A stretch of DNA of 64,000 nucleotides from Shouchella patagoniensis. Its GTDB lineage: Bacteria > Bacillota > Bacilli > Bacillales > Bacillaceae_D. The translations under genes were made by a program, and so were the position numbers. Shown in pieces: positions 29,607-38,150 of the stretch. Every line of letters begins with the position of its first letter. Within the stretch, counting starts at the first letter, position 1. The DNA lies in contig NZ_KV917377.1 in NCBI RefSeq assembly GCF_002019705.1, positions 1,486,565-1,550,564 of the forward strand, in the 5' to 3' direction. Under the pieces are notes generated by a model. It was given only the letters and a program-made list of their open reading frames with translations. It was not told the DNA's origin and did no database searches.

Positions 29607-30782
29607 TTAAACCAATTCAAAAACGCCTGCTGCACCCATACCGCCGCCGATGCACATTGTTACTACACCAAACTGTTCACCACGCCGTTTCATTTCATGT
29701 GCAAGTGTTAATGTTAACTTTGATCCTGTACAGCCAAGTGGATGTCCTAATGCGATTGCTCCACCATTCACGTTTACTTTTTCATGATCTAGCTTTAATG
29801 TGCGAATGATCGCAAGCGCTTGTGAAGCAAAGGCTTCGTTTAATTCAAACAATCCGATATCCTCAAGCTCTAGCCCGGCTTGTCGGACTGCTTTAGGAAT
29901 TGCTTCAATTGGTCCAATCCCCATTACTTCCGGTGCCACACCTGCTACAGCAAAACTATGGAATTTTAATAATGGACTCATGCCTCGTTCAATAGCATCT
30001 TCTTTTTCCATTAACAAAACTGCTGCTGCACCATCACTCATCTGTGAAGAATTACCCGCAGTTACTGTTCCTTTTAGCTGAAAAGCAGGTTTTAACTTTG
30101 CGAGCGTTTCGATTGTTGTCTCTTTTCTTACACCTTCATCCATTGTTACTTCACGGTTTAGCAAACTTACCTTCCCGTCTTCACCTAGTACTTGTTCATT
30201 AACAGTAACAGAAACAATTTCGTCCGAGAACTTACCCTGAGCAATAGCTGATGCTGCTCTTTTATGACTTTCAGTTGAGAATGCATCTTGGTCAGATCGG
30301 CTAATCCCATACTGTCTGGCAACTTCTTCTGCTGTGTAACCCATTGACATATAATATTCAGGTGCATCATCAATTAGTTTAGGATTTGGTTTAACAACAT
30401 GACCACCTATTGGGATCATACTCATTGATTCTGCCCCGCCAGCAATAATTGCCTTGCTCTGTCCAAGCATAATACGTTCCGCTCCATAAGCAATTGTCTG
30501 TAATCCTGAGGCACAATAACGGTTGATGGTTACTGCTGGAACCGACTGTGGAATGCCAGCTAAAATACTTAAATTGCGAGCCATGTTCATACCTTGCTCT
30601 GCTTCTGGCATTGCACAGCCAATAATGACATCTTCAATTTCTGTTGGGTCAATAGCAGCTCGACGAACGGTTTCTTTCACGGCGATTGCACCTAAATCAT
30701 CCGAGCGAACATGGGCAAATGCCCCTCGCTTTGCTTTACCAACTGGAGTTCGTGCTCCTGCTACAATAACTGCTTCCTTCAC
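29607..30782 (-). CDS. fadA: 3-ketoacyl-CoA thiolase FadA
   Basis: 391-residue thiolase. Acyl-accepting C90 in NRYCASGLQT, GGAIALGHPLGCTG with the catalytic histidine (about 347) and CIGGGMGAA with the second cysteine (about 378). Cleaves 3-ketoacyl-CoA to acetyl-CoA. Start GTG 30782 behind AGGAGGG. Twelve base pairs separate it from fadN. Confidence 0.96.
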   Translation of the reverse strand: MKEAVIVAGARTPVGKAKRGAFAHVRSDDLGAIAVKETVRRAAIDPTEIEDVIIGCAMPEAEQGMNMARNLSILAGIPQSVPAVTINRYCASGLQTIAYGAERIMLGQSKAIIAGGAESMSMIPIGGHVVKPNPKLIDDAPEYYMSMGYTAEEVARQYGISRSDQDAFSTESHKRAASAIAQGKFSDEIVSVTVNEQVLGEDGKVSLLNREVTMDEGVRKETTIETLAKLKPAFQLKGTVTAGNSSQMSDGAAAVLLMEKEDAIERGMSPLLKFHSFAVAGVAPEVMGIGPIEAIPKAVRQAGLELEDIGLFELNEAFASQALAIIRTLKLDHEKVNVNGGAIALGHPLGCTGSKLTLTLAHEMKRRGEQFGVVTMCIGGGMGAAGVFELV

Positions 30783-30794
30783 TCGCGATCCCTC

Positions 30795-33161
30795 CTAATT
30801 ACGTAATGGCTTCCCTTTAGTAAGCATTTGTTGCATCCGTTGCTGTGTTTTCGGTTCAGCAATTAAGCTTAAAAATGCTTCTCTTTCTAAATCGAGCAAA
30901 TATTGTTCATCAACAAGCGAGCCTTCACTAAGTCTTCCACCTGAAATAACAAACGCAAGTTTCTTTGCTATTTTCATATCATGTTCGGACGTGTAACCGC
31001 CCCACTTCATCATCTCTGCACCAAGCATTAAGGTCGCAAAACCCGCTTCTCCAGAGACAGGTATCTTTGTTTTTGCAGGGGCTTTATAACCTGCATCATA
31101 TAGAGAAATGACTTTTTGCTTTGCTTCATAATTAACAAATAGATCGTTCATCACAATAGCATCACGATTAGAAAGAAATCCGTTATCACGTGCTTCAGCA
31201 GCAGAAGTGGAAACCGTCGCGGTCGCAATCTTTTCGAACGTTTCTCTGGCTGCTTGTTGTAGCTGTGCTGGTGTCTCTTTGCCAAACCGCTCTAAATTGC
31301 GCAAATATAACTCTTTGTTTCCCCCTCCACCGGGGATTAAGCCTACGCCTACCTCCACCAGTCCCATATATGTTTCGTGGCTTGCTTGTATGCTTGCTGC
31401 AGGCAAACTAATTTCAGCTCCCCCACCAAGTGTCATTTGATAAGGAGCTGTGACAACGGGCACATTGGCATAACGAATACGAGATGTCGCTTTTTGGAAT
31501 TGACGTATAACAAGGTCTAGTTCGAAGAAATTATCGTCTTGTGCTTCCATTAACATCATCATTAAGTTAGCTCCAACACAGAAGTTTTTCCCTTCATTAC
31601 CAATGACAAGACCTTTATAATTTGCTTCTACTTCGTCGATCGATTTATGGATCATTTGAATCACATCTAGACCAATTGAATTATTTGGTGATGTGAATTT
31701 TAATAAAGCTACATCATTGCCAATGTCAATAAGCGAAGCACCTGTGTTTTTGCTAATTGTATTTTCTTTCTTTAACACAGTTAAAGACAAATTCTTCTCA
31801 TGCTGACGTATTGGTTTATACGTGCCTTTATGAATAAAAGCACCTGCCTTATAAAATGATTCCGCTCCGTCTTCGTACATCTTCTCAATCCAGTTAGGGA
31901 TAACGCTTCCTTCTTGCTGCATTTTTTCCACTGTTTGCCTAAATCCTAATGCGTCCCAAAGCTCGAATGGACCCATTTCCCAACCGAAGCCCCATCTCAT
32001 TGCTTCATCAACAGCAAGCAGATCATTTGCAATTTCTTCGGTCTTTTCGGCCGTGTAAACGAGAACAGGCTTAATAATTGACCAAAGTAATTCACCTGCA
32101 GCATCTTCAGCAAATACCACTGTCTGCAATTTATCTTTTTTAGATTTTATTGGTTTTGAACGATCAATAGAAGGTGCTTTTAATTTTTTTCTAGGTTCAT
32201 ATTCCATTGTTTCAGGATTGATTTCATAAATGACTCCATCCTTCTTAAAATAAAAACCTTGCCCGCTCTTCGCACCAATCCACCCTTTATCAGCCATCTT
32301 CTTCATAAATGTAGGTGGATCGAACATCGCCTTCTCTTCACCAATTGCCTCGTCGTACACATTCTTCGCGACGTGAAGAAAGGTATCTAACCCTACAACA
32401 TCAAGTGTACGAAATGTCGCACTCTTAGGGCGACCAATTAGAGGTCCGGTAACCGAATCGACTTCGCCTACCGAATAGCCATTCCTAACCATTTCGTGAA
32501 CCGTTACAAGCAACCCAAAAGTACCGATTCGATTGGCAATGAAATTAGGTGTATCTTTCGCTTCAACAACACCTTTTCCAAGTGATTGCTCTGCGAATCC
32601 GCGAATAAATGCAAGAACGTCCTCGGATGTATCTTTGGTTGGAATGAGCTCAAGTAACTTTAAATAGCGGGGAGGATTAAAAAAGTGAGTTCCTAGAAAA
32701 TGTGCTTTAAAATCCTCACTGCGTCCTTCTGACATCGTTTTAATTGAAATTCCTGATGTATTTGATGTAACAATTGAACCCTTGCTTCTTACTTCATCAA
32801 TCCGAGTAAATAATTGTTTTTTCGCTTCCAAATTCTCAATAATGACTTCAATAATCCAATCCGCTTCTTTAAGACGTTCAAAATCATCCTCTAAGTTTCC
32901 TGTTTCAATTAATGCAGCAGTCTCTTTTGAAGCTAAAGGAGCAGGTTTCTGTTTTTTTAATTTTGTTATAGCTGTGTTTGCCAGTTGATTCCTAACTTGT
33001 TTCTTTTTTAATGTTGCAACACTAGAATCGCCGCTTTCTGGGGCTTTTGGTACCATATCCAAAAGCAATACTGGAATACCCGCATTAGCCAGATGAGCGG
33101 CAATACTAGCACCCATAACACCAGCTCCAATAACAGCCGTTTTTCGTATGTGACGTGACAT
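30795..33161 (-). CDS. fadN: 3-hydroxyacyl-CoA dehydrogenase/enoyl-CoA hydratase FadN
   Basis: 788 residues from ATG 33161; GGAGGA lies 11-12 bases upstream. The N-terminal NAD-binding domain has GAGVMGASIAAHLANAG (about 11-27), followed by the 3-hydroxyacyl-CoA dehydrogenase C-terminal domains, then a crotonase-like part (about 450-680) with TLGGGAEISLPA and LIPGGGG. It carries out the two middle steps of beta-oxidation. Promoter-proximal gene of fadNAE with FadR and cre sites upstream. Confidence 0.95.
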   Translation of the reverse strand: MSRHIRKTAVIGAGVMGASIAAHLANAGIPVLLLDMVPKAPESGDSSVATLKKKQVRNQLANTAITKLKKQKPAPLASKETAALIETGNLEDDFERLKEADWIIEVIIENLEAKKQLFTRIDEVRSKGSIVTSNTSGISIKTMSEGRSEDFKAHFLGTHFFNPPRYLKLLELIPTKDTSEDVLAFIRGFAEQSLGKGVVEAKDTPNFIANRIGTFGLLVTVHEMVRNGYSVGEVDSVTGPLIGRPKSATFRTLDVVGLDTFLHVAKNVYDEAIGEEKAMFDPPTFMKKMADKGWIGAKSGQGFYFKKDGVIYEINPETMEYEPRKKLKAPSIDRSKPIKSKKDKLQTVVFAEDAAGELLWSIIKPVLVYTAEKTEEIANDLLAVDEAMRWGFGWEMGPFELWDALGFRQTVEKMQQEGSVIPNWIEKMYEDGAESFYKAGAFIHKGTYKPIRQHEKNLSLTVLKKENTISKNTGASLIDIGNDVALLKFTSPNNSIGLDVIQMIHKSIDEVEANYKGLVIGNEGKNFCVGANLMMMLMEAQDDNFFELDLVIRQFQKATSRIRYANVPVVTAPYQMTLGGGAEISLPAASIQASHETYMGLVEVGVGLIPGGGGNKELYLRNLERFGKETPAQLQQAARETFEKIATATVSTSAAEARDNGFLSNRDAIVMNDLFVNYEAKQKVISLYDAGYKAPAKTKIPVSGEAGFATLMLGAEMMKWGGYTSEHDMKIAKKLAFVISGGRLSEGSLVDEQYLLDLEREAFLSLIAEPKTQQRMQQMLTKGKPLRN

Positions 33162-33193
33162 AATCTCTGTTATCCTCCTCTCGATACTAAAAA

Positions 33194-33211
33194 CGAATGA
33201 ACACTCATTCA
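33194..33211 (-). promoter_or_regulatory. FadR operator upstream of fadN
   Basis: TGAATGA-GTGT-TCATTCG on the minus strand matches the Bacillus FadR box TGAATGAnTAnTCATTCA in both half-sites except the last base. It lies about 38-55 bp after the predicted start of transcription. FadR would release it on binding long-chain acyl-CoA. Confidence 0.85.
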
Positions 33212-33255
33212 TTTTTCAAGCAATAAAAAACGCTTCTTTTCATAAGCTTTCTTTT

Positions 33256-33284
33256 ACTATAACGAAAGATGATAGCGTTTGCAA
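33256..33284 (-). promoter_or_regulatory. Sigma-A promoter of fadNAE overlapping a cre site
   Basis: TTGCAA, 17-bp spacer, TATAGT. The first 15 bases (33270-33284) read TTGCAAACGCTATCA on the minus strand and fit the CcpA cre consensus WTGNAANCGNWNNCW at every position. CcpA would block the -35. Confidence 0.7.
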
Positions 33285-33378
33285 TATTAATTTTCAGCAA
33301 ATTCTTTTTCATGCATAAAGCAAGCATCTTTTACGAACAATACATTCGTAGTACGATCTAAAATTTAGGAGGGTTTAC

Positions 33379-33660
33379 ATGAACCAACAACCTCAAGGCC
33401 AACAATCTCAGCCACAAGATCAACAAACAACCATGCATGAAGCACCTAATGTGTTTACTGGCAAAGACTTAAACTACATCAATGACATAATGGCTTGGAA
33501 TTTAACTGCGTCAAAAAAAGCACATTTCTTTGCTCAACATTGTCAAGACGCTGAAATCAAACAGGCCATTGATACTGCTGGACAAATGCACCAACGTCAT
33601 TATGAACAATTTCTTCAATTATTAAATCAGCCACAAAATCAACCACCCACTTATCAATAA
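33379..33660 (+). CDS. CotF-like spore coat protein (YusN-like)
   Basis: 93 residues, Gln-rich at both ends (proline/glutamine repeats about 1-20 and 80-93), with a helical core (about 25-80) resembling Bacillus coat protein YusN and the CotF domain: YINDIMAWNLTASKKAHFFA. RBS TTAGGAGGG, then ATG 33379. Followed 13 bp later by a second coat-like gene; the two probably form one sporulation operon. Confidence 0.72.
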   Translation: MNQQPQGQQSQPQDQQTTMHEAPNVFTGKDLNYINDIMAWNLTASKKAHFFAQHCQDAEIKQAIDTAGQMHQRHYEQFLQLLNQPQNQPPTYQ

Positions 33661-33673
33661 GGAGTGATTCAAA

Positions 33674-34003
33674 ATGAATCAGAAAATCCAAAACCAAAAA
33701 ATCCAAATTCCTACTACAACCGATATGACGGATCAAGATTATATTACTGATATGTTATCGACAGAAAAATACATCACTGTTTCCTACTCAATTGCTGAAC
33801 ATGAAGCTAGTCACGAGTCGTACTACCAAGTTATACATCAAGCAAACAACGAATCGTCACAAATGCAACGTGAATTATATGAGATGATGTTTAAAAAAGG
33901 ACTTTATAGTCTAACTGCTACTGATTCAAATCAACTTCAGCAAAGTTATCAACAGCATAAAGGGTATGAGAATCAACTACCATATAGCAACTTAAACCAA
34001 TAG
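33674..34003 (+). CDS. CotF-family spore coat protein
   Basis: 109 residues. The central part (DQDYITDMLSTEKYITVSYS, about 21-40) is the CotF-like four-helix ferritin-type domain, with QNQKIQ repeats at the N-terminus. RBS ATAAGGAGTG. Paired with the preceding gene, likely expressed in the mother cell; both end at one strong terminator. Confidence 0.75.
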   Translation: MNQKIQNQKIQIPTTTDMTDQDYITDMLSTEKYITVSYSIAEHEASHESYYQVIHQANNESSQMQRELYEMMFKKGLYSLTATDSNQLQQSYQQHKGYENQLPYSNLNQ

Positions 34004-34033
34004 GAGAGCTTTAAGCTCTCCTATTGGTTTATT
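33994..34033 (+). terminator. Terminator of the coat-protein pair
   Basis: 14-bp perfect arms ACCAATAGGAGAGC / GCTCTCCTATTGGT with a TTAA loop, then TTATTATC. The stop codon lies within the first arm. Confidence 0.85.
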
Positions 34034-34159
34034 ATCTTACAACATTCACATAAACTTTAAAAAAAGTATCATTTATATCAAAAAAAATCATTACATGTCA
34101 GCTTTTTATTAACCACCATGATTCAGGACTTTTATTACACGCATTAGCAAACAGATTGA

Positions 34160-35401
34160 CTAAATAGTGTTATCTCCATCCCTCGTCAACTTTTTAGTCT
34201 TACCCCTTCGCTCCCGTAGGATATATAAGATCCAACACCCACCTACAACTGTCATAAAGATAGCTGCCATCATATACACTGCCGATAATCCAAGCCAATC
34301 AATAACCAAAAACGAGACAAGCGGACCAAGAGCTGCTCCTAGGTCTAATACAACTGTATAAACAGTCATGACAGATACTGGGTTTTTAACAGCTGCATGG
34401 GCTGCAAGTGTATCGGTCGCTGTAACCATAAACGTTGAAAAAAGCTGAAAAATAAGAATGAAGATGATAAGTAAATAGATTGATGGTGAAGTCTGAAATA
34501 AAAGGAAGAATACACTCATTCCAAACAAAGGCACTAGTATTAAGTAATCAGCTTGCTTTGATTGATCAAGAACTTTCCCAAGAAAAGGAGCCAATAAAGG
34601 GTCCCAGCCCCATCGAACAGCCTGCATTATTCCCGCAATCGTTGCAGCCCCAATGACCATCCCAGCAATTTGTATATGATCATTTAAAGCTTTCTCAACA
34701 AGCGTGCTTAAAGTAGAAGCGAATAAGCCAAAAATGGTGAACCCAACTGTTGCACCTGTAACATATACAAGAAAGGTCTTTTGAGTAAACCACTTCGTAA
34801 AGCTTCGTTGTTTCTTTTCATTTCTTTGTTTTGAATTAACTGGTATTAGAAAGTAAACAGTCGGTAACATCGCTATATTAATTAATGCAAAAACGATTGT
34901 AATCCCAATTAAACTCCAAATATCTACTAAAAATCCCCCAACCAACATTCCAAATAAGCCACCAATTCCCCATAACCCGTTATAAAGCCCCATTAGTTGA
35001 CCTTTATTTTCTTTAGTTGAGACTTCCACTACGGTAAGCATGCCTCCAAGTCTAAGCAACGACCAAGCTAACCCCCATAACATCCTCATTCCAAGAAGAA
35101 TAAGAAAATGTTGTGCGAATCCATAAGACAATGTCGTGCACACGGCTAAAACAACAGCAATGAAAATACCTGCACGCAATTCGAATTTGGAATAAAACCA
35201 TCCTACAAGTGGATTAATAGGTAAACGAATGAATCGATTAATCGATAAGAGGACCCCCACTTGCCATAAACTAGTCAAACCGAAATCTTGATAATATAGA
35301 GGAAGAACAATAAATAACATCGAATCACCTAACACAGCGGCGGCTGTTATTAGTGCGATCCCAACTACTTTCTTCTTGGCTCTATTCATCTGAATAACCA
35401 T
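34160..35401 (-). CDS. MFS transporter divergent from an SgrR-like regulator
   Basis: 413 residues (409 if started at ATG 35389) with 12 predicted membrane segments and MFS motif features (PLVGWFYSKFELR, about 62-75). Neither ATG has a convincing ribosome site. A 12-codon frame starting at 35420 ends in TAG overlapping the 35389 ATG, so coupling is possible. By analogy with E. coli sgrR-setA it may export a sugar or related metabolite. A perfect inverted repeat is shared with the divergent regulator. Confidence 0.82.
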   Translation of the reverse strand: MVIQMNRAKKKVVGIALITAAAVLGDSMLFIVLPLYYQDFGLTSLWQVGVLLSINRFIRLPINPLVGWFYSKFELRAGIFIAVVLAVCTTLSYGFAQHFLILLGMRMLWGLAWSLLRLGGMLTVVEVSTKENKGQLMGLYNGLWGIGGLFGMLVGGFLVDIWSLIGITIVFALINIAMLPTVYFLIPVNSKQRNEKKQRSFTKWFTQKTFLVYVTGATVGFTIFGLFASTLSTLVEKALNDHIQIAGMVIGAATIAGIMQAVRWGWDPLLAPFLGKVLDQSKQADYLILVPLFGMSVFFLLFQTSPSIYLLIIFILIFQLFSTFMVTATDTLAAHAAVKNPVSVMTVYTVVLDLGAALGPLVSFLVIDWLGLSAVYMMAAIFMTVVGGCWILYILRERRGKTKKLTRDGDNTI

Positions 35402-35405
35402 TTTC

Positions 35406-35508
35406 TACACTTTTTTTCATAGACCACTTAGATCCCTGACTCGCCTTCATTTTATATCATCTCCCTTCTTTCTTATTGTCTGCTTTATAAAGGATGAAAA
35501 AAAGTGTA
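35406..35508. repeat. 15-bp perfect inverted repeat between MFS and SgrR-like genes
   Basis: TACACTTTTTTTCAT (35406-35420) and ATGAAAAAAAGTGTA (35494-35508) are exact inverted copies 73 bp apart, one in front of each divergent gene. Most likely paired operators for the regulator at 35551. Each copy could also encode MKKSV at the start of a short divergent frame. Confidence 0.7.
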
Positions 35509-35550
35509 AACTTTAAATCACTTAATTTCCCCTTTTAGGAGGATAACACT

Positions 35551-37287
35551 ATGAAATTAATAGAACACTATAAAGCACTTTCAAAATCGATTAATAATAC
35601 GCACCAGACAGTTGAAATAACAATTGCAAAACTAGCTACTATACTTTCATGTTCTGATCGAAACGCAAAACTACTCATTCGACAAATGCAAAAGCAGAAT
35701 TGGATTACTTGGCAACCAGGTAAAGGCCGTGGTCACTCTTCAAAGATTAAATTAATAAAAACAGTTGAAGAACTCGTACAAGCAGAAGCGAAAACGCTCG
35801 CTGAATCTGGGTTAATTGATGCTGCCATTCATTTAATCCAGCAACATCCGAACACGAATCACCAAGCCTTTATTTCATGGCTTTCTAACTCGCTACATCA
35901 AAATGATTTAAAGTCTGAAAAAGATCACTTGCGCTTTCCTTCATACCGATCTATTCCCGTGCTTGATCCAGCCTATGTGAATCGCCGTACTGAAAACCAT
36001 ATTATGCTTCACTTGTTTAATTGTCTTATAACTTACAATGATGAAACAAACTCGTTTCAAGAAGATTTAGCACACAAGTGGTCCATGGATATAACAGGTG
36101 AAAAATGGACATTTTATTTACGAAAAGGGATCTATTTTCATAATGGTATGACTTGCACAAGCCATAATATCAAATATCATTTCTTACACTTGCCTACTTC
36201 ATCCCCTGCTTATTGGGGAATTAAGAATTTAGCGACTATTAATTGTCCCAATCTGTATACATGCGAATTCCATTTTCAGAAACCAAATCCCTATTTTTTA
36301 CATGCGGCTTCCTCCATTCCTATTCTCCATGAGAGGGGATCTCAATCACACCCAGTAGGCACAGGACCATTCCATATTTTAAAAAATAATGAAAAGCTAT
36401 TGAGATTATCAGTGTTCGAACATTTTTTTGGTAAACGACCGTTTCTTGATACTATAACAATGTATTTTTTTCCAGACTTATATGATAATCAATCGGCTGA
36501 TGAATTATCTAGCGACAACCGATTAAATTTCTATCCTTATCCTTACCACTTCGAATCGGCTATTGACTTACAACAGTTCGAGAAAATCGATCGAGGCTGT
36601 AAAATGATTAGTATGAATGCACGAAAAAATACTCCTTTAACCGACAAAAACTTTCGTAAAGCCCTTTATCACCTGCTCGATCCTTTAGAAGTAATCGAAG
36701 CTAAAGGAGGAAATCGCTTTATTCCCGCAACAAGAATGATTCAGTCAACTGAAGGATCCTTGTTTAAGCAAAGAAATCGGAAAGAAGGGAGACGCTTACT
36801 TAAACAGTGTAGCTATGATGGACACTCAATATCTCTACTTAGCTATCCTGGTGCCGGTAATGAAGAAGATGCTAATTGGATGAAAAGACGTTTAGAAGAA
36901 GAAGGCATGACAGTTGAAGTTCGTATTCTTCCGTATAAAGAACTAACGCCAGAAAAAAAGAAAGAAACCGACTTATTGCTGGGTGAACAACTTGTCTATG
37001 ATGATTCATGTTATACCTATTTATCGGCAATGCTTGATCGTCATGGTATGTTCTACTATCATCATCAGAAAATGGCAGATCACGTTGAAACCCTTATCGA
37101 GAAGATGGATTCAGAAATGAACCTACTTTCATCACTTGAAAAAGCTGAAAATCAACTTTGCGTAAACTATTATGCCGTACCACTTTATCGATTAAAACAA
37201 TATGCCATTTACCCTCCATATGTAGAGGATGTCACTTTAAACACATTTGGTTGGGTTGATTACACGAAGTTATGGTATAAACGATAG
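35551..37287 (+). CDS. SgrR-like transcriptional regulator with solute-binding domain
   Basis: 578 residues. The N-terminal winged-helix domain (about 1-110; SDRNAKLLIRQMQKQNWITW, then PGKGRGHSS) is of SgrR_N type; the rest (about 150-575) is an extracellular solute-binding family 5-like domain (RTENHIMLHLFNCLITYND, VGTGPFHI) without signal peptide, so it acts as an intracellular ligand sensor. E. coli SgrR senses phosphosugar stress and controls sgrS and setA. Ligand here unknown. RBS TTAGGAGG. Divergent from the MFS gene. Confidence 0.87.
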   Translation: MKLIEHYKALSKSINNTHQTVEITIAKLATILSCSDRNAKLLIRQMQKQNWITWQPGKGRGHSSKIKLIKTVEELVQAEAKTLAESGLIDAAIHLIQQHPNTNHQAFISWLSNSLHQNDLKSEKDHLRFPSYRSIPVLDPAYVNRRTENHIMLHLFNCLITYNDETNSFQEDLAHKWSMDITGEKWTFYLRKGIYFHNGMTCTSHNIKYHFLHLPTSSPAYWGIKNLATINCPNLYTCEFHFQKPNPYFLHAASSIPILHERGSQSHPVGTGPFHILKNNEKLLRLSVFEHFFGKRPFLDTITMYFFPDLYDNQSADELSSDNRLNFYPYPYHFESAIDLQQFEKIDRGCKMISMNARKNTPLTDKNFRKALYHLLDPLEVIEAKGGNRFIPATRMIQSTEGSLFKQRNRKEGRRLLKQCSYDGHSISLLSYPGAGNEEDANWMKRRLEEEGMTVEVRILPYKELTPEKKKETDLLLGEQLVYDDSCYTYLSAMLDRHGMFYYHHQKMADHVETLIEKMDSEMNLLSSLEKAENQLCVNYYAVPLYRLKQYAIYPPYVEDVTLNTFGWVDYTKLWYKR

Positions 37288-37291
37288 TCCT

Positions 37292-37330
37292 AAAAAAAGA
37301 AGGTTAAGCATATGCTTAACCTTCTTTTTT
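37292..37330. terminator. Bidirectional terminator, overlaps the end of the glycosyltransferase
   Basis: AAAAAAGAAGGTTAAGC-AT-GCTTAACCTTCTTTTTT, perfect 17-bp symmetry. The TAA of the minus-strand gene (37316-37318) is inside the stem. Confidence 0.92.
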
Positions 37331-37987
37331 GGGAAGATTTTTTTTCCAAATGAGAAATCGAGCAATATAATTTGCATATGCTGATTGATCAAAATCCACA
37401 CCACATTCATGCAATACCCACGGGTGAGGCTGGTGAGCAATTCCAACTTCAAAACCTGCTTTTTGAAATAGTAAGCTTTGCGTTGTATCATAAAGATGCC
37501 ACCCGTCAAACTCCTCTTCCCACGGTAAATCATATTGGGTTGCCATTAGTACACCATCGATGACTTCCACTGGCTGATACGCATAATCTGCTTCAATAAA
37601 TGATAAGTAGCCATAAGTATCACGATTTTCAAGAATTTTACCTGCCTTTGCAAAGCTATCCCACCATACCCCGTTTATCGGTAACTCTTTTGCACCAATT
37701 ACACCAAGCATTCCTAATTTAGGATGATGTTCAAACAAAAAAAGCAAATCATATAAAAACATGCGATTAATAATCATTGTATCTTGATGAATGTATACCT
37801 TATATTTAGCATCGCTTTCTTTCATCGCTTTATTATACCCACTAGTCATACTCACAGCGCCACGAATTCCGATCTTATCAACTGAAAAGCCTCGGGGAAG
37901 GTGGAGCATATCAATATGGCTCACAGACCGTCTATATAAGGCTTCATCATTTACACAAGTAATAAAGCAAACTCTCTGCTTATCCAT
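37316..37987 (-). CDS. Glycosyltransferase-like protein (StrF-type domain)
   Basis: 223 residues with a GT-A-like fold of the PF13712 (StrF/Glyco_tranf_2_5) type: VCFITCVNDEALY at the start, YIHQDTMIINRMFL (about 68-81) replacing the DxD region, VIDGVLMATQYD (about 139-150) and EEFDGWHLYDTTQ. Substrate and acceptor unknown; no cell-surface polysaccharide genes are adjacent. RBS GAGGAG precedes ATG 37987. Its C-terminal codons lie inside the terminator stem. Confidence 0.75.
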   Translation of the reverse strand: MDKQRVCFITCVNDEALYRRSVSHIDMLHLPRGFSVDKIGIRGAVSMTSGYNKAMKESDAKYKVYIHQDTMIINRMFLYDLLFLFEHHPKLGMLGVIGAKELPINGVWWDSFAKAGKILENRDTYGYLSFIEADYAYQPVEVIDGVLMATQYDLPWEEEFDGWHLYDTTQSLLFQKAGFEVGIAHQPHPWVLHECGVDFDQSAYANYIARFLIWKKNLPKKEG

Positions 37988-38073
37988 TACACCAAACTCC
38001 TCTTTCTGAACATCGCTTCGTTACTATATTCAAAGAAATAGCAGTTTGTGCTAATTTAAAGCAAACCAACAAC

Positions 38074-38128
38074 AAAAAGCTTCATACAGCACAATAGTCA
38101 TAGAAAGTATGACTATACTGTATAAAGC
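38074..38128 (-). terminator. Terminator after the aminotransferase gene
   Basis: Nested stem: AAGCTT/ATACAG outer and ATAGTCATA/TATGACTAT inner 9-bp arms with loop GAAAG, then GAAGCTTTTTG in the minus direction. Confidence 0.65.
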
Positions 38129-38150
38129 CAGATTTTGCTTACAACTCTTT

